A stretch of DNA of 64,000 nt from Echinimonas agarilytica (GTDB lineage: Bacteria; Pseudomonadota; Gammaproteobacteria; Enterobacterales; Neiellaceae). The notes beneath the pieces were generated by a model that had not been told where the DNA came from, searched no databases, and was given only the letters and a program-made list of their open reading frames with translations. Where the stretch lies: the NCBI RefSeq assembly GCF_023703465.1, contig NZ_JAMQGP010000001.1, forward strand, positions 806,001 through 870,000, written 5' to 3'. Of this stretch, positions 9,101 to 20,000 are shown one piece after another; the first letter of the stretch is position 1, and every line of letters starts with the position of its first letter. The translations under genes were made by a program, and so were the position numbers.

Positions 9101-11911
9101 ATGTATTCAAAACGTATTTTAGCTCAAAAAATAGCGCTAGCGTTGTCGCTTACAACTTTGGTTGCCTGTAACAGCAGCTCCAATTCGTCACCGGACTCCT
9201 CGGAGCCAAAAGGCGACATGACAGCCGCCCCCTTTGCGATTGAAGCGTTGACCAACAATGTCGCCACGAAAAGTACTGTTGCGACCACAGAATTTACGGT
9301 ATCAGGTCTGGGAGAGGGCGTGCTCGCGCCTATTACATTTACAGCATGTGACACGTCGTGTTTCGCACTCGTGAATGACCAACCTGTTGAGACGGTGCAA
9401 AACGGTGACGTAGTCACAGTTCGTTTCCTTGCCAGTGAATTGAGTTTAGCGACCGCAGCCTTCACTGTGGATATTGGTGGTCAAAGTGCATCGGCGTCGG
9501 TGATGACATTGCCAGACCTCAAGGTTGATGACTTTCCGTTAATTGCAGATATTCCAGAACCCGTTACTGGCGATAAAGTTGTTCATATTGACTCTGAGTA
9601 CTCGACTGAATTTAGAGTGTATGGCGTGAGTCCCGGCCAAGAAGTTGAAATTATGTTGGCCAATTGTACAGGGTGTACCTTGAGCATTGACGGTGTGATA
9701 CAGCCTGAAGGAAAGGGAGTCGTATCTCTAAATAGTCTTGTAACTATAACCTTGCCAACCGCCAGTGGGTACAACCAAACAACAGCGGTGGACGTGACGA
9801 TTGGTAGCGGTGATTCAGCGGTTGAGAAAAAATTTGAACTCACGACCTCGCGCGACACATATATGGATCCTATTGCAATTGAAAGCTTCGATAATTTGGA
9901 ATTATTGAGCGACTTTGTCACTCCGGCAGTTCCTGTTTCGGGTCTTGATGATGCAGTTGGAGTATCTCTTGTCCTTTCAGATTGCTCTTATGAACAATGT
10001 CAATTGGTTATCAATGGCGTGGTACAAATTGAAGGTGCAAGAAGTAGTGTTAGCAATGGTGATGAGGTTGCAGTCGCAATCCAAACTGACATTAACTACG
10101 GTAGTGTTGTGTCTGCAAGGTTAAGTTCATTTGGTGTCCAGACATCATTTAGTTTTAAAAATCGATTAGACACTGACCCTGATGATGTGACCTTTGTAGC
10201 CACAATCGACAAAGCAGACCTTGAGACTCCAGTGCCTTCTGAGCCTGTCACCATCAGTGGTTTGGGTGATGGGATCATCGCGAACATTAACATCGATGAT
10301 TGTGATAGCAATTGCTCGCTAAGTGTGAATGGCGTTACCCAATTGCAAGATGGCAGCGCCACTGTAAAAAATGGCGATGAAGTGATTGTAACCGTTGAGT
10401 CTGCCACTGCGCCTAAAACTACTGAAAATGCGGTTGTAGCAATTGGTGACTTGACGCGAGAAGCCGTTTACACCGCAACTTATGGGGTAACCACAACCGA
10501 CAAAGTGCTGTTTGCTGAAGTTGATGCAGCAGTTACTTTCCCGCCGCAGGTGAGCGCCACCGATAGCGATCAAATTACTCTTGAGGGAACCTTGGTTGAA
10601 GGCAGTGACTCTACTCTTCCTGCTTTCGATTCGAGCAACATGGAAATTCATGATGCCGATGGTAATAAATTGGCTGATGTGATCTATTCAGGCGGCTTGT
10701 GGTCTGCAACCGTTGATGTCACACAAGGCGTTACCAATACCTATAAATTGTTCATTGATAAAACCACCGTCACTGAAGTGACTCCGCTTATGGTTCAAGT
10801 TCAGGGATTGACCAGTGTTGATGATGTATTTCCGCTTGGTATGACGTTGGAAGACAACGAAATTTCAGATCTATCCGTTCAAGCGGCCAATGAAGACAGT
10901 GACCCGATACTTTGGTTTACATCGCTTGATAATCAATTGGTTTATAGCTATCCGCTTGTTGGTGCCATTGAAAACATTGAAGAACCAACTCAAAAGTTGG
11001 ACATATTGGGACAAGATATCCGTTCCGTGCAGGTTAATAACTACATTGATACAAGCTACTTATTTACCACAGGTTATGATCAACGTATTGATGCGACTTT
11101 AATGGGTGACCAGAGTACGACTCAACCATTGGTGAACAACACTGTGGCGCGCTACCCTGCGCAAACGTCTATTCCAGAGTCGGGAGACCGTGTTTACATG
11201 ACCGGTTCCGTAGACTCTAAGTACAGCAGCATGGCAGTGCATATTATTTGGCTAGCAGCGGATGGTGGGTTCTCTTACGACTTTGTTGCCGACAGTAAAG
11301 GGCAAACGTATCAAGCAGGCCACACGACCAGAGTACAGCAAACTGCATTTAACGATGCTCAGTCTGTAGACGTTTACAGTGTAGGGGATGACGCAAGCAA
11401 AAAAGAATACGCCCTTATCTTAACTAAAGCTGCGAAGAGTACGGCGCGAAACATCCTTCCTGATACGGGAGACAATAGTATCTGGATCCTGAAACAGGTT
11501 GACGATTACACGCAGTACGATACGGATGTGGTGGCTTCAAACCTGATGAAGCAGATCATGTTAGAAGATGCAGCTGGCACACCTATCTCTTTAAATGGAG
11601 GTGAAAGTATCGCTGTTGATGATATGAACCAGACTGCTTATGTGGTGACATCGAACGAGATTTACCAATTCGATTTAACCAATGTGCTTGATGGTGCCCA
11701 TGACATCAATGCAGATGACGTTACGCGTGTTGCGGTTGGAACCAAGTTAATCGACGCCGCAGATACAGGTGATATTGGCAAGTTCTCAGCCATTGTTCAT
11801 GAAGGTGATTTAAGTTATCTCGTAGTTGCCGATGGCGATGATGGCAAGAATGACATTTATGCAGTTTCCAAAGAATCGGGGCAACGCGTATTTTTGTTGA
11901 ATGCTCAATAG
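9101..11911 (+). CDS. Large surface lipoprotein 3 with four cysteine-paired Ig-like repeats (936 aa)
   Basis: The signal peptide has a lipobox LVAC (~residue 23) followed by a Ser-rich tether. Residues ~40-465 hold four ~105-residue repeats, each with a GL..G motif, two close cysteines (for example CDTSC, CTGC, CSYEQC, CDSNC), a VNG or similar turn and an NGD.V.V strand. This is an Ig-like surface repeat in which a putative disulfide replaces the usual loop. Residues ~475-570 are a FPPQVSATDS module, and ~570-936 a propeller-like region with IPESGDRVY, paralogous to lipoprotein 2. The same repeat occurs three times in the lipidated GH49-like protein at 17036. A glycan-binding role is inferred. 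It is the last gene before a strong terminator. Confidence 0.85.
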   Translation: MYSKRILAQKIALALSLTTLVACNSSSNSSPDSSEPKGDMTAAPFAIEALTNNVATKSTVATTEFTVSGLGEGVLAPITFTACDTSCFALVNDQPVETVQNGDVVTVRFLASELSLATAAFTVDIGGQSASASVMTLPDLKVDDFPLIADIPEPVTGDKVVHIDSEYSTEFRVYGVSPGQEVEIMLANCTGCTLSIDGVIQPEGKGVVSLNSLVTITLPTASGYNQTTAVDVTIGSGDSAVEKKFELTTSRDTYMDPIAIESFDNLELLSDFVTPAVPVSGLDDAVGVSLVLSDCSYEQCQLVINGVVQIEGARSSVSNGDEVAVAIQTDINYGSVVSARLSSFGVQTSFSFKNRLDTDPDDVTFVATIDKADLETPVPSEPVTISGLGDGIIANINIDDCDSNCSLSVNGVTQLQDGSATVKNGDEVIVTVESATAPKTTENAVVAIGDLTREAVYTATYGVTTTDKVLFAEVDAAVTFPPQVSATDSDQITLEGTLVEGSDSTLPAFDSSNMEIHDADGNKLADVIYSGGLWSATVDVTQGVTNTYKLFIDKTTVTEVTPLMVQVQGLTSVDDVFPLGMTLEDNEISDLSVQAANEDSDPILWFTSLDNQLVYSYPLVGAIENIEEPTQKLDILGQDIRSVQVNNYIDTSYLFTTGYDQRIDATLMGDQSTTQPLVNNTVARYPAQTSIPESGDRVYMTGSVDSKYSSMAVHIIWLAADGGFSYDFVADSKGQTYQAGHTTRVQQTAFNDAQSVDVYSVGDDASKKEYALILTKAAKSTARNILPDTGDNSIWILKQVDDYTQYDTDVVASNLMKQIMLEDAAGTPISLNGGESIAVDDMNQTAYVVTSNEIYQFDLTNVLDGAHDINADDVTRVAVGTKLIDAADTGDIGKFSAIVHEGDLSYLVVADGDDGKNDIYAVSKESGQRVFLLNAQ

Positions 11912-11948
11912 TTATTTGAAGTCTCAATAAGGAGCTCACTTAGCACAC

Positions 11949-11988
11949 AAAAAAGGGCCGGTTGAAGACATTCAAGCGGCCCTTTTTT
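11949..11988 (+). terminator. Rho-independent terminator ending the receptor-lipoprotein operon
   Basis: An A6-GGGCC...GGCCC-T6 hairpin, with an inner TTGAA/TTCAA extension, lies 37 nt after lipoprotein 3. Its symmetric A and T tracts would work on both strands. Confidence 0.85.
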
Positions 11989-12281
11989 ATCTCCACACTT
12001 CATACTGGAACATCACATTCAATCAAAATAACACAAGGAATCACCAACGAGATTTGAGATTTTATAAAGGCTTTAAGTTTGTTGGAGTATAAGTCTTTGT
12101 TTAATAGTTTTTTTATTGGGTGTTTGAACATGAATAAAAATTACGAAAATCATCAGGATACAGCGCTAACTCTTATATAAAGGCGCTGATATTCTATGTG
12201 GGGTAATACTCAGAAACCCCGCGTTTTCGGAATAAATTGACATTTTTTGGGGTTCGAAGAGCAGCTTGAATAGGGGACTTT
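11989..12281. promoter_or_regulatory. Leader region of the GH43-like gene
   Basis: This AT-rich gap must hold the promoter of the GH43-like gene. A CAGCGC/GCGCTG inverted repeat (12161-12188) with a 16-nt AT-rich centre could be an operator. A 16-codon ORF starting at 12130 (MNKNYENHQ...) runs through it but has no supporting evidence. I cannot identify a regulator or a convincing -35/-10 pair. Confidence 0.3.
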
Positions 12282-13388
12282 ATGTCTATCAAAAATACAA
12301 TCAAAAACTGGGTGTTGTGTTCAGCATTACTTGCAGCGCTCCCGATTACAGTAACGGCCGGTAACAAAGCTGAAATTGGAGTCGTCAAAGACTTTAAAGT
12401 GACATCACAGTTGGCCAGCCGTGACCAAGCAGTCCGCATGTTTGAAGGAGAATTTTTCCGAGACCCATACATTTATCTCGGCCCGGATGATTACTACTAC
12501 CTAACGGGAACTCGCAGACACCACCTCAGCGGCGGCAGCAAAAAAGATTGGACTTCCGAGGGGGTCGAATTGTGGCGTAGTAAAGACTTATCATCGTGGG
12601 AACTACTTGCTGTACCTCGTCGTTTAGGAGATCTTTCTTGGGTGGATGGTCTTAAAGCACATAGTGATGAAGTTGGTAAGGGGAATGCTCGAGTGTGGGC
12701 CCCTGAAATTCACTTTATTAATGACAAGTGGGTTATTGTGCATACAACAAGCGTTCGCAAAGCAATGCTTTATGTTGCAGATAAAGCAGAAGGGCCGTAC
12801 GTTGAAACCGAGCTGTCGACAACCATCGATCATAAGCATGACCCATCATTCTTTCATGATGACGATGGTAAGGTATATCTCACGCACCGCGTTGATACTG
12901 TGGTGGAAATGACGCCAGACTTTAATGAGTTGACGGACAACGAATTTAAAGTGAAACCTGCTAATCGAAAAATGGGACATGAGGGCTTATACCTCACCAA
13001 GGTTAACGATCGTTATGTGATATTCGGTACTGCGTGGAGTACCGATAAAATCGGTCGTGGTTCATATAACATGTATTACGCAACAGCGACTGATATTAGA
13101 GGCCCCTACAGCGATCGCCGATATATGGGGCGCTTTTTAGGTCATGGAACACCGTTTCAAGATCGAGAAGGTCAATGGTGGACGACTGCTTTCCAAAATG
13201 GAAAAACCATGGATTTCAACACCATCACCAAAGCGAAAGGGTTAGAGAAGAAAAAATACACGGTGTTCAAAGACGGTATATACTTGGTGCCACTTGAGCT
13301 CACAGTGAAATCCGATGGGGACGTATTCTTCACACCGTTAGATTCTCGATTGGTGCAACCGGGCCCGGAAGAGGTCCAAAAGTTCTAA
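12282..13388 (+). CDS. Secreted GH43-type glycoside hydrolase
   Basis: A signal peptide ends near TVTA-G (residue ~26), giving a periplasmic or secreted enzyme of 368 aa. GH43-clan five-bladed propeller landmarks are visible in order: D61 in RDPYIYLGPDD (general base), WAPEIHF at 139-145, D187 in HDPSFFHDDDG (pKa modulator), E234 in GHEG (general acid) and H288 in GHGT near the propeller centre. Families with this plan cleave arabinose-, xylose- or galactose-type linkages, but the exact subfamily and substrate cannot be read here. It sits between the receptor operon and two GH49-like proteins and is flanked by terminators, so it has its own transcript. It probably trims oligosaccharides from the same glycan. 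Confidence 0.85.
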   Translation: MSIKNTIKNWVLCSALLAALPITVTAGNKAEIGVVKDFKVTSQLASRDQAVRMFEGEFFRDPYIYLGPDDYYYLTGTRRHHLSGGSKKDWTSEGVELWRSKDLSSWELLAVPRRLGDLSWVDGLKAHSDEVGKGNARVWAPEIHFINDKWVIVHTTSVRKAMLYVADKAEGPYVETELSTTIDHKHDPSFFHDDDGKVYLTHRVDTVVEMTPDFNELTDNEFKVKPANRKMGHEGLYLTKVNDRYVIFGTAWSTDKIGRGSYNMYYATATDIRGPYSDRRYMGRFLGHGTPFQDREGQWWTTAFQNGKTMDFNTITKAKGLEKKKYTVFKDGIYLVPLELTVKSDGDVFFTPLDSRLVQPGPEEVQKF

Positions 13389-13423
13389 AATCCGACTGCT
13401 CCCTACATTCATCATTATTTCTT

Positions 13424-13461
13424 AAAAAAACCAGGACCTTATGGGGGACTGGTTTTTTTTT
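13424..13461 (+). terminator. Terminator after the GH43-like gene
   Basis: An AAAACCAG/CTGGTTTT stem with a 14-nt loop is followed by a run of nine T residues. Confidence 0.85.
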
Positions 13462-13853
13462 GATACGAATATGGAGTGGCAATAAGGTCTAAATTTTACC
13501 GATGAAATTAAACGAACCCTTCTTTTTTATGGTTTAACTAACTGAAATTGTTGGTTAAATTTTTATTTCTCTTGATGCTAAATATTCCCTCTGTTTTTTA
13601 TAGGTTTTCATAGCTGAGCTTTTAATATGAAAAGGTTAACTATGCCTTAGATGTGATGTGTGCACTCAAGGTTGGGCCTATAGGTTCATTAATCTAAGGT
13701 GAAGCATGATGTAGTGACGGGCCTTATTTCACCTGCTTTTAGGGAAGAGTGCAGCAAGGAAATAGAGCCAAATAGCACATTGCCGCTTCCTACCATAGGG
13801 GTAAGAGGCTCCGCCATGTTGGTATGCTTTGACGAATAACAGTGAGTGGAACA
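13462..13853. other. Non-coding leader of the first GH49-like gene (~390 nt)
   Basis: No convincing ORF was seen. The stretch is AT-rich in its first half and must carry the promoter of the downstream gene. Only weak -35/-10-like matches (around 13572-13600) are present, and no clear operator or riboswitch was recognised. Its length is unusual compared with the short gaps elsewhere in the locus. Confidence 0.4.
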
Positions 13854-16844
13854 ATGAATTCCAACCTTAAATCCAATTTGTCCAAATGTATTTTGGCAAG
13901 TGCTGTATCTTTGGCGTGTTTCTCTGCGAATGCAGCGGCGCCATCGAATGTTTACTTTTATAATCCCGCACCACATGATTACATTGAAATCCATTGGGAT
14001 GACAATAGTACCGATGAAACTGAATTTAAAATTCAGCGTCGAAATGAAGGCACGACCACTTGGTATGACATAGAAAGTGCACCTGCAAATAGCACATCAT
14101 GGACAAAAATAGATTATAACCGAGGCCCAACAAAAGACATTCGCGTAGTGGCTGTTCGCACTGCAGGCAATCAGAACAGCCAGCCTGTTCGACTGGTCGG
14201 AACAGATGACACATTAGAGGTATATAAAGAAGTTCCGGGCATTCGTTCACCTCAAAACCACATGATGCAGTCCGTTACCTCAGGTGAGATGGTTACTTTT
14301 AGTGAGCTTCAAGATCAAACGCCGTCAGACCCATCAAAAGGTAAAGCCACACGGGTCTCAACCTTCTTTGAAATTAAAGTGAAAGAAGCCGGATCAAGTG
14401 ACAATCTTATTATATCGCCCACATATGAAACACGGCCTCAAATTCGCAATAGTTTAGCCCATAACGATCCGGCTCATACCGGCGGACATAAGCCGTATGG
14501 TTACTCTTATTATGGCCCAAACGCCGATGCAGCAGGCCGTACACTGCATCAAAAGCATTGGACAAATTTCGACTCCACTAACAATGTGACGGTTCAAATC
14601 GAATTATTAGACTCAGCGAGCCTATCGGGCCCAATCAACATCAGCGACGTAGAAATTCATCCTTCTCCTTTGAGCTCACGGTTGGTGAACAACACCACGT
14701 TAGAGGTAGAGCTCAAAGGTGCGACTGAGTTTTCACGTCACTATCGCATTGCGTTGAACCGCTCGGCTTGGGACGATGAAGTGCCCAATCGTGCGGGGAC
14801 CATTATCGAATCGCCTCTTTTTATTTTTGTAAATCCACTGCACCATGCGCCCGCATCTGCGCCTGAAGGACAGATCAAGGAATTTGATAATGGAACGCTA
14901 GTGGCGATAGGTTCTGGTATTCATCTACCCAACTCTAACTACCAGCATTACGGCGATGGCGCGAATGAAACAGCGCGTGAGGTTTATGCGCCAGGTGACG
15001 CTTACCTCCACTACGGCTTTTTAGTTAACAAACCTGTTGCAGATACCAAGATCTGGGGGCGCGCTATTTACAGTGACGAAATGTTTATCGTCTATCCCGA
15101 TACGGATACTGGTTATTCCGGCTCAGATGAATCGCGGACGCCGTGGGCCAGAATACGTGGAATTGCGAATAACCCTTGGGGCATCGAAGATGCGTCTTGG
15201 AGTTCGCACTTCCATGCTCGCGGCAATATAGAACACAAAGTGACGTTTGATGGCTTTACCAACATTGGCGCTCGGATGGGAACTTCGGTCAAGAGCGCAA
15301 CCGCCGATATCTTGAATCACAAAGACGTAGGGTACGGTGGCGGAACTTATCAGACTGGTGGCAATTCCAAGACTTACTATCTTGGCAACATGATGGCAAA
15401 TGATGATGATGTCACTTACATCCATGAAGACTACACCATGGAGCACAACACTACCTTTAATGAACATAATGGACCAAGTTTCCAGTTCGGTTGGTCAGTG
15501 AATACCAAAGATGCCAAAGCCAAGGTGTATGATCATACGGTATTTAGTTCGAATCGTCGTGATGACGATAAATTCGGTAAAAACCATGGTGTATTCAACA
15601 CGCGCTTGCAGTTAGGAAATCTGGAGCAGCACATCGGTGGACACTTCGAAAACTTCGAATTCTGGGGAAAAGAAGTCATCCTGTTTAATCTTCAGGTGTG
15701 GAATGACAAAAATACAGTGGGCACAGACATGACAAGTCTGCTCAGTGATAAAACCTTTAAGAACTTTGAAGTCCATGAATTGCCATATTTTCAAAACCAA
15801 CTTTTGGGCTCTGAAGATACTACCAACAACAACGTCGGTTACCTTCGCTTTTTACACTTTGATAATGTGAAATTTGAAGGTGTTGCGTTGACGAATATCG
15901 ACGACAGAGACTTGTTCAATTACAACGAGTATGTGCTTAAACATACGTTGACTTTTTTTAGTTTGCCCAATGCGGTTAATCAGCCGGCATCTGGCAATTC
16001 CCCCATTGGTGAATCCATTTCGATCAAAGCACTGGTGAATAATAAGTTTGTTCAAGCTGACGACTCTTTACCTGCGAGTTTGAGCCCATTGGTGGCAAAC
16101 GAGGGAAATGCCTCTCAAACGTTTGATGTGGTTGATGCCGGTGGAGGATATGTCGCCCTTAGAGCTCCAAATGGTTATTACATTAAAGCCGACCCTAAGC
16201 GCTATGGTTACGTGTATACCGAACCAGATCAAGTCCGAGGCGATACAGACACCACTGCAATTACCGATGATGCAAAGTTTGTTTGGGTAGATGTTGATTC
16301 CTCCACTTTCGCGCTCTGGTCAAAGGCTATGGGGCTGTACGTGAAAGCCGAAGCCAATTCCGGTCCAGAGCGTCCATTATATGCGGCGGCTAAAAGCGTG
16401 GGTAATTGGGAGAAATTCACTACTGGTAGCACCTCTGATCCGGTTGATGGCGTCACCGAAGGTGTGAAGTTCCTTGAGCATAAAGCCTCTGGAGAGCGTC
16501 TGCGCTATCACTCATCAACTAATACCGTGAGCTTGAATACAGGTACTGCCAACTACAACAAATGGGAGTTAGTTAAAACTGATGGCGATTGGTTCCGCCT
16601 AGTGAGTGAGCAAAACAACAATGTGCTGGGATCGGAAGATGGCGCATCAGTTTTACATTTCAGCAGCAGCAATACAGGTGCTAACTATGAGTGGAAGTTT
16701 GAAGTTGAAGCCGACGGTTGGGGGAGGCTGATTCATCGCTCCAGTGGCTTGCGCCTTCATATTCATGAAGATGAAAGTAACTTTGTGATCGGGCCTAACT
16801 CTTGGACAGGTGATCGCACCTTGTGGAGATTAACAGGTATTTAA
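13854..16844 (+). CDS. Secreted GH49-like beta-helix protein with beta-trefoil C-terminus (paralogue A)
   Basis: The ATG at 13854 is preferred over an upstream GTG because it opens directly into a signal peptide (cleavage near SANA-AAP), giving 996 aa. Domains in order: fibronectin III-like (~31-115), beta-sandwich (~120-330, with IIESPLFIFVNP), right-handed beta-helix (~330-700), then two lectin-like beta-trefoil modules (~715-860 and ~870-996). In the helix, N516-D517-D518 followed by NGPSFQFGW and NHGVFNTRL reproduces the NDD...NGP..Q.GW pattern of GH49 dextranase/isopullulanase, whose paired Asp are catalytic. Activity on an alpha-glucan is therefore possible but unproven. It shares co-linear similarity over its whole mature length with the protein at 17036. 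Confidence 0.75.
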   Translation: MNSNLKSNLSKCILASAVSLACFSANAAAPSNVYFYNPAPHDYIEIHWDDNSTDETEFKIQRRNEGTTTWYDIESAPANSTSWTKIDYNRGPTKDIRVVAVRTAGNQNSQPVRLVGTDDTLEVYKEVPGIRSPQNHMMQSVTSGEMVTFSELQDQTPSDPSKGKATRVSTFFEIKVKEAGSSDNLIISPTYETRPQIRNSLAHNDPAHTGGHKPYGYSYYGPNADAAGRTLHQKHWTNFDSTNNVTVQIELLDSASLSGPINISDVEIHPSPLSSRLVNNTTLEVELKGATEFSRHYRIALNRSAWDDEVPNRAGTIIESPLFIFVNPLHHAPASAPEGQIKEFDNGTLVAIGSGIHLPNSNYQHYGDGANETAREVYAPGDAYLHYGFLVNKPVADTKIWGRAIYSDEMFIVYPDTDTGYSGSDESRTPWARIRGIANNPWGIEDASWSSHFHARGNIEHKVTFDGFTNIGARMGTSVKSATADILNHKDVGYGGGTYQTGGNSKTYYLGNMMANDDDVTYIHEDYTMEHNTTFNEHNGPSFQFGWSVNTKDAKAKVYDHTVFSSNRRDDDKFGKNHGVFNTRLQLGNLEQHIGGHFENFEFWGKEVILFNLQVWNDKNTVGTDMTSLLSDKTFKNFEVHELPYFQNQLLGSEDTTNNNVGYLRFLHFDNVKFEGVALTNIDDRDLFNYNEYVLKHTLTFFSLPNAVNQPASGNSPIGESISIKALVNNKFVQADDSLPASLSPLVANEGNASQTFDVVDAGGGYVALRAPNGYYIKADPKRYGYVYTEPDQVRGDTDTTAITDDAKFVWVDVDSSTFALWSKAMGLYVKAEANSGPERPLYAAAKSVGNWEKFTTGSTSDPVDGVTEGVKFLEHKASGERLRYHSSTNTVSLNTGTANYNKWELVKTDGDWFRLVSEQNNNVLGSEDGASVLHFSSSNTGANYEWKFEVEADGWGRLIHRSSGLRLHIHEDESNFVIGPNSWTGDRTLWRLTGI

Positions 16845-16858
16845 AGCCGTTCCAACGG

Positions 16859-16884
16859 GCCAGAGGAACTTCATCACCTCTGGC
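16859..16884 (+). other. Hairpin between the two GH49-like genes
   Basis: A perfect GCCAGAGG/CCTCTGGC stem with a 10-nt loop lies just after paralogue A. No T-run follows, so it is a weak terminator or an mRNA-stability element. Confidence 0.5.
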
Positions 16885-17035
16885 TCAATTCACAAAAACT
16901 AGAGGGGTTCAGTGGCGATAAGCTGCATCAGCTCATTCTTATTTCATGTTCAAAATGGCTTTGAGAGTGCTTGGATAGTTCGCCTATCCCCTAATCTCAG
17001 AGTTAGTTACGGAACCATTCAACAGGCTATTAAAT

Positions 17036-20000
17036 ATGACACGGTATGCTTTTACATTGGGGGCGGTATTGTTACTTGCTTCATGTGGAGGTGGGGGGGC
17101 CTCGGATTCTACCTCAACTCCTGAAGCTCCACTTGATCTTGAGATCAACAGTTTTAACTTAGAACCTCACAACAACGAGCTACTTCATTCCGATGTTTTT
17201 TCTAATATTATCACCGTATCAGGCCTTTCCGAGAGCGCAGAAGTGGACGTTTCTCTCAGTTCTTGCACAACGTTTTGTCAGTTAAAAGTAAATGGTGAAG
17301 TGGTTCCATCTCCTAGTGTTGCGGTCAATGGCACCACCGTTCAGGTAATGCTCATGGCTCCTGCAGTTGCGAGCGAGGAAGCATCTGCGGAGTTAAGAAT
17401 TGCTCAGCTAATGTCTCGATTCATCGTCACGGCTGTATCCGAGCTTGATGATTCTGTCGACGCGTATGATCTGGGAGCATTCAATAATGCAGCACTTGGT
17501 GACAGTTTAGAGTCTAACGAAGTGATGGTTTCAGGTTTGTCAGATGGAGTCGAAGTGGATGTGATTTTTACATCATGCAGTACCACTTGCCAATTGCAAA
17601 TCAATGACGAAGTCGTATTGTCACCGGGCAAAGTAGCCAATGGCGACAAGGTAAAAATTCTATTAACCGCTCCTTCTGAGTACAGTAGCCAATCATTGGC
17701 AGAGCTTACTATTGCACAACTCACACAAACCTTCACTGTGACGACGATGGTGACGCCAGATCTACAGGTTGATGATTATATTCTCGGCGCTGTGAATGGT
17801 GCGGAAGTCAATGACGTGGTCGCATCGGATGAGGTGAGCGTTACCGGTCTTTCTGACGGGGTCGAAGTGGATGTGAGTCTTACATCATGCAGTACTTCCT
17901 GCCAATTGAAAATCAATGGCGAAGTCGTATCGTCACCCGGCAAAGCAACCAATGGCGCCAAGGTGAAAGTTCTACTAACCGCCTCTTCTGAATACATTAG
18001 CCAAGCATCGGTAGAGCTAACTATTGCGCAACTGAGCGAAGTATTTACTGTCACAACCATGACAGATCCGTTATGGCTTGAATACCAGCCCACGGCGTTA
18101 CACTTCTACAACCCTGCACCCTATGATTTTTTGGAGTTATTTTGGCAAGACAATGCCATAGCTGAGGTTGGCTATCGTATTGACAAACGTGCTGAAGGAA
18201 CAAGCGACTGGGTATCATTCGGTACTGCACCAGCTGATGCAACCTCTTGGAGTAGTGACTCCTATGACCGCTCAGGGAACACTGAGGACATCCGAGTGGT
18301 TGCGTTATTTGAAAACGATGCAATCAGCAGCGACTCAATTCGCTTAGTGGGGCAAGACGATTCGTTTGAAGTGTACGCCGAGTTGCCAGACATACGCACC
18401 CCTAAAATCCACAGCATTGATGGTATTAGTTTTCCTGAAATTTCACCGCAAGCACCCATAGATCCAAGCTTGGGCAATGCGATGCAAATTTCAACATTTT
18501 TCGCTATTCAGGTGAAAGAACTAGGGACAGCACAGGCATTTCAAACGTCGCCTACATATGAAGTGCGTCCGCAACTTCGGATCGATTTACCGGTGGATGA
18601 TCCTATGTTTAGTGGCGGGCATAACGTCTATGACTATGGACTGTATGGTCCAAATTCAAACGTCTCTGAGCTTCGAACCGTTCATCAACGACACTGGAGT
18701 CATTTTGACGCGAGTAATGATATCGTTGTTCGTATTGAACTACTTGAGACTGCCAATTTACCGGGACCGATCGATTTAGCTGACTTAGATGTTCAACCCG
18801 CTCCTCTAAAAGTTGAACAAATCAGCGAGCGCGTGATTGAGCTGACACTCGAAGCTGACAACGACGATTACACCAAACATTATCGAATTGCAATGAACCG
18901 TAATGCTTGGTCCGCCGCAGTACCTGGTAGAACGGGTACCATTATCGAGTCGCCGCTATTTATTAATATTAACCCCATGCATCATGCGCCGGCCTCTGCG
19001 CCTGAAGGTGAAATCAAGGAGTATGACGGGGGCAAGCTTGTGGTGTTTGGTTCGGGGATTCACTTACCCAACAATACTTATGCCCGTTTCGGCAAGCTAG
19101 CAAATGATGTCGCTGAAGAAGTATTTTGGCCTGCCGATTCATTATTCCACAGCGCTTTTATTATCAAAGATACATCACACCCGCTGAAGTTGTGGGGCCG
19201 AGGTATGTATACCGATATGCTCTACAAGGCCGGTGCAGATGAAGAAAATGACACAAGCCGCACTCCGTGGGCTCACACCACACCAAATGGCGCAATGAAT
19301 AACATTTGGGGGTTGGAAAACCCGTCTTGGGGGGCTCGAATTTACATTAATGATGTAACACAAAAAGCAACGGTTGATGGGTTGGTCGCTGTAACTCGAG
19401 GAATGGGTCATACCGTCAAAGACGGCGTTGCTGATATTTTAAATCTCAAAAGCATTGGTTATGCAGGTGCGACTTATCAATCAGGGAGCGTGAATGATGT
19501 GCTTTATCGCGGCACTATTATGTACAACAACGACGACACCACCTATACCCATATGAACTATCGAATGGAGCATTGTGTTACGTACAACTTGCACAATGGA
19601 CCTAGTTTCCAAATAGGTTGGGCGGTGAATAGTAACGATGCTAAGAGTCGAGTTTATGATCATACTGTGTTTGACTCCCCGCGTAATAAACCCACAACTC
19701 CGGGCAGTAACCACGGTGTATTTAACTCTCGTTTACAGCTGGGGCAGTTAGTACACCACCAAGGCGGCTACTACGAGAATATGGAATTGTGGGGTAAAGA
19801 ATCCATAATATTTAATGTTCGGATTTGGAATGATGATAATCGCCGAGGCCCTAATGAAAATCTCACGAGTGTTTTGGGCGACAAAACCTACAAAAACTTT
19901 ACCGTACATCAAACACCTTTTATTCCGAATCGTTTCTTGAGCGAAGTTGATATCGATCGCAATAACATCGGCTATATCCGATTTATTCACTTTGATAACT

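Noticed and set aside
13689-13994. 101-residue minus-strand ORF in the leader of the GH49-like gene
   Set aside because: Runs across the signal peptide region antisense, with no family likeness and no start signals.
13854-16844. Lipoprotein assignment for GH49-like paralogue A from the SLAC sequence in its signal peptide
   Set aside because: Ser at -3 is unlike a lipobox and a good type I site (SANA-AAP) follows.
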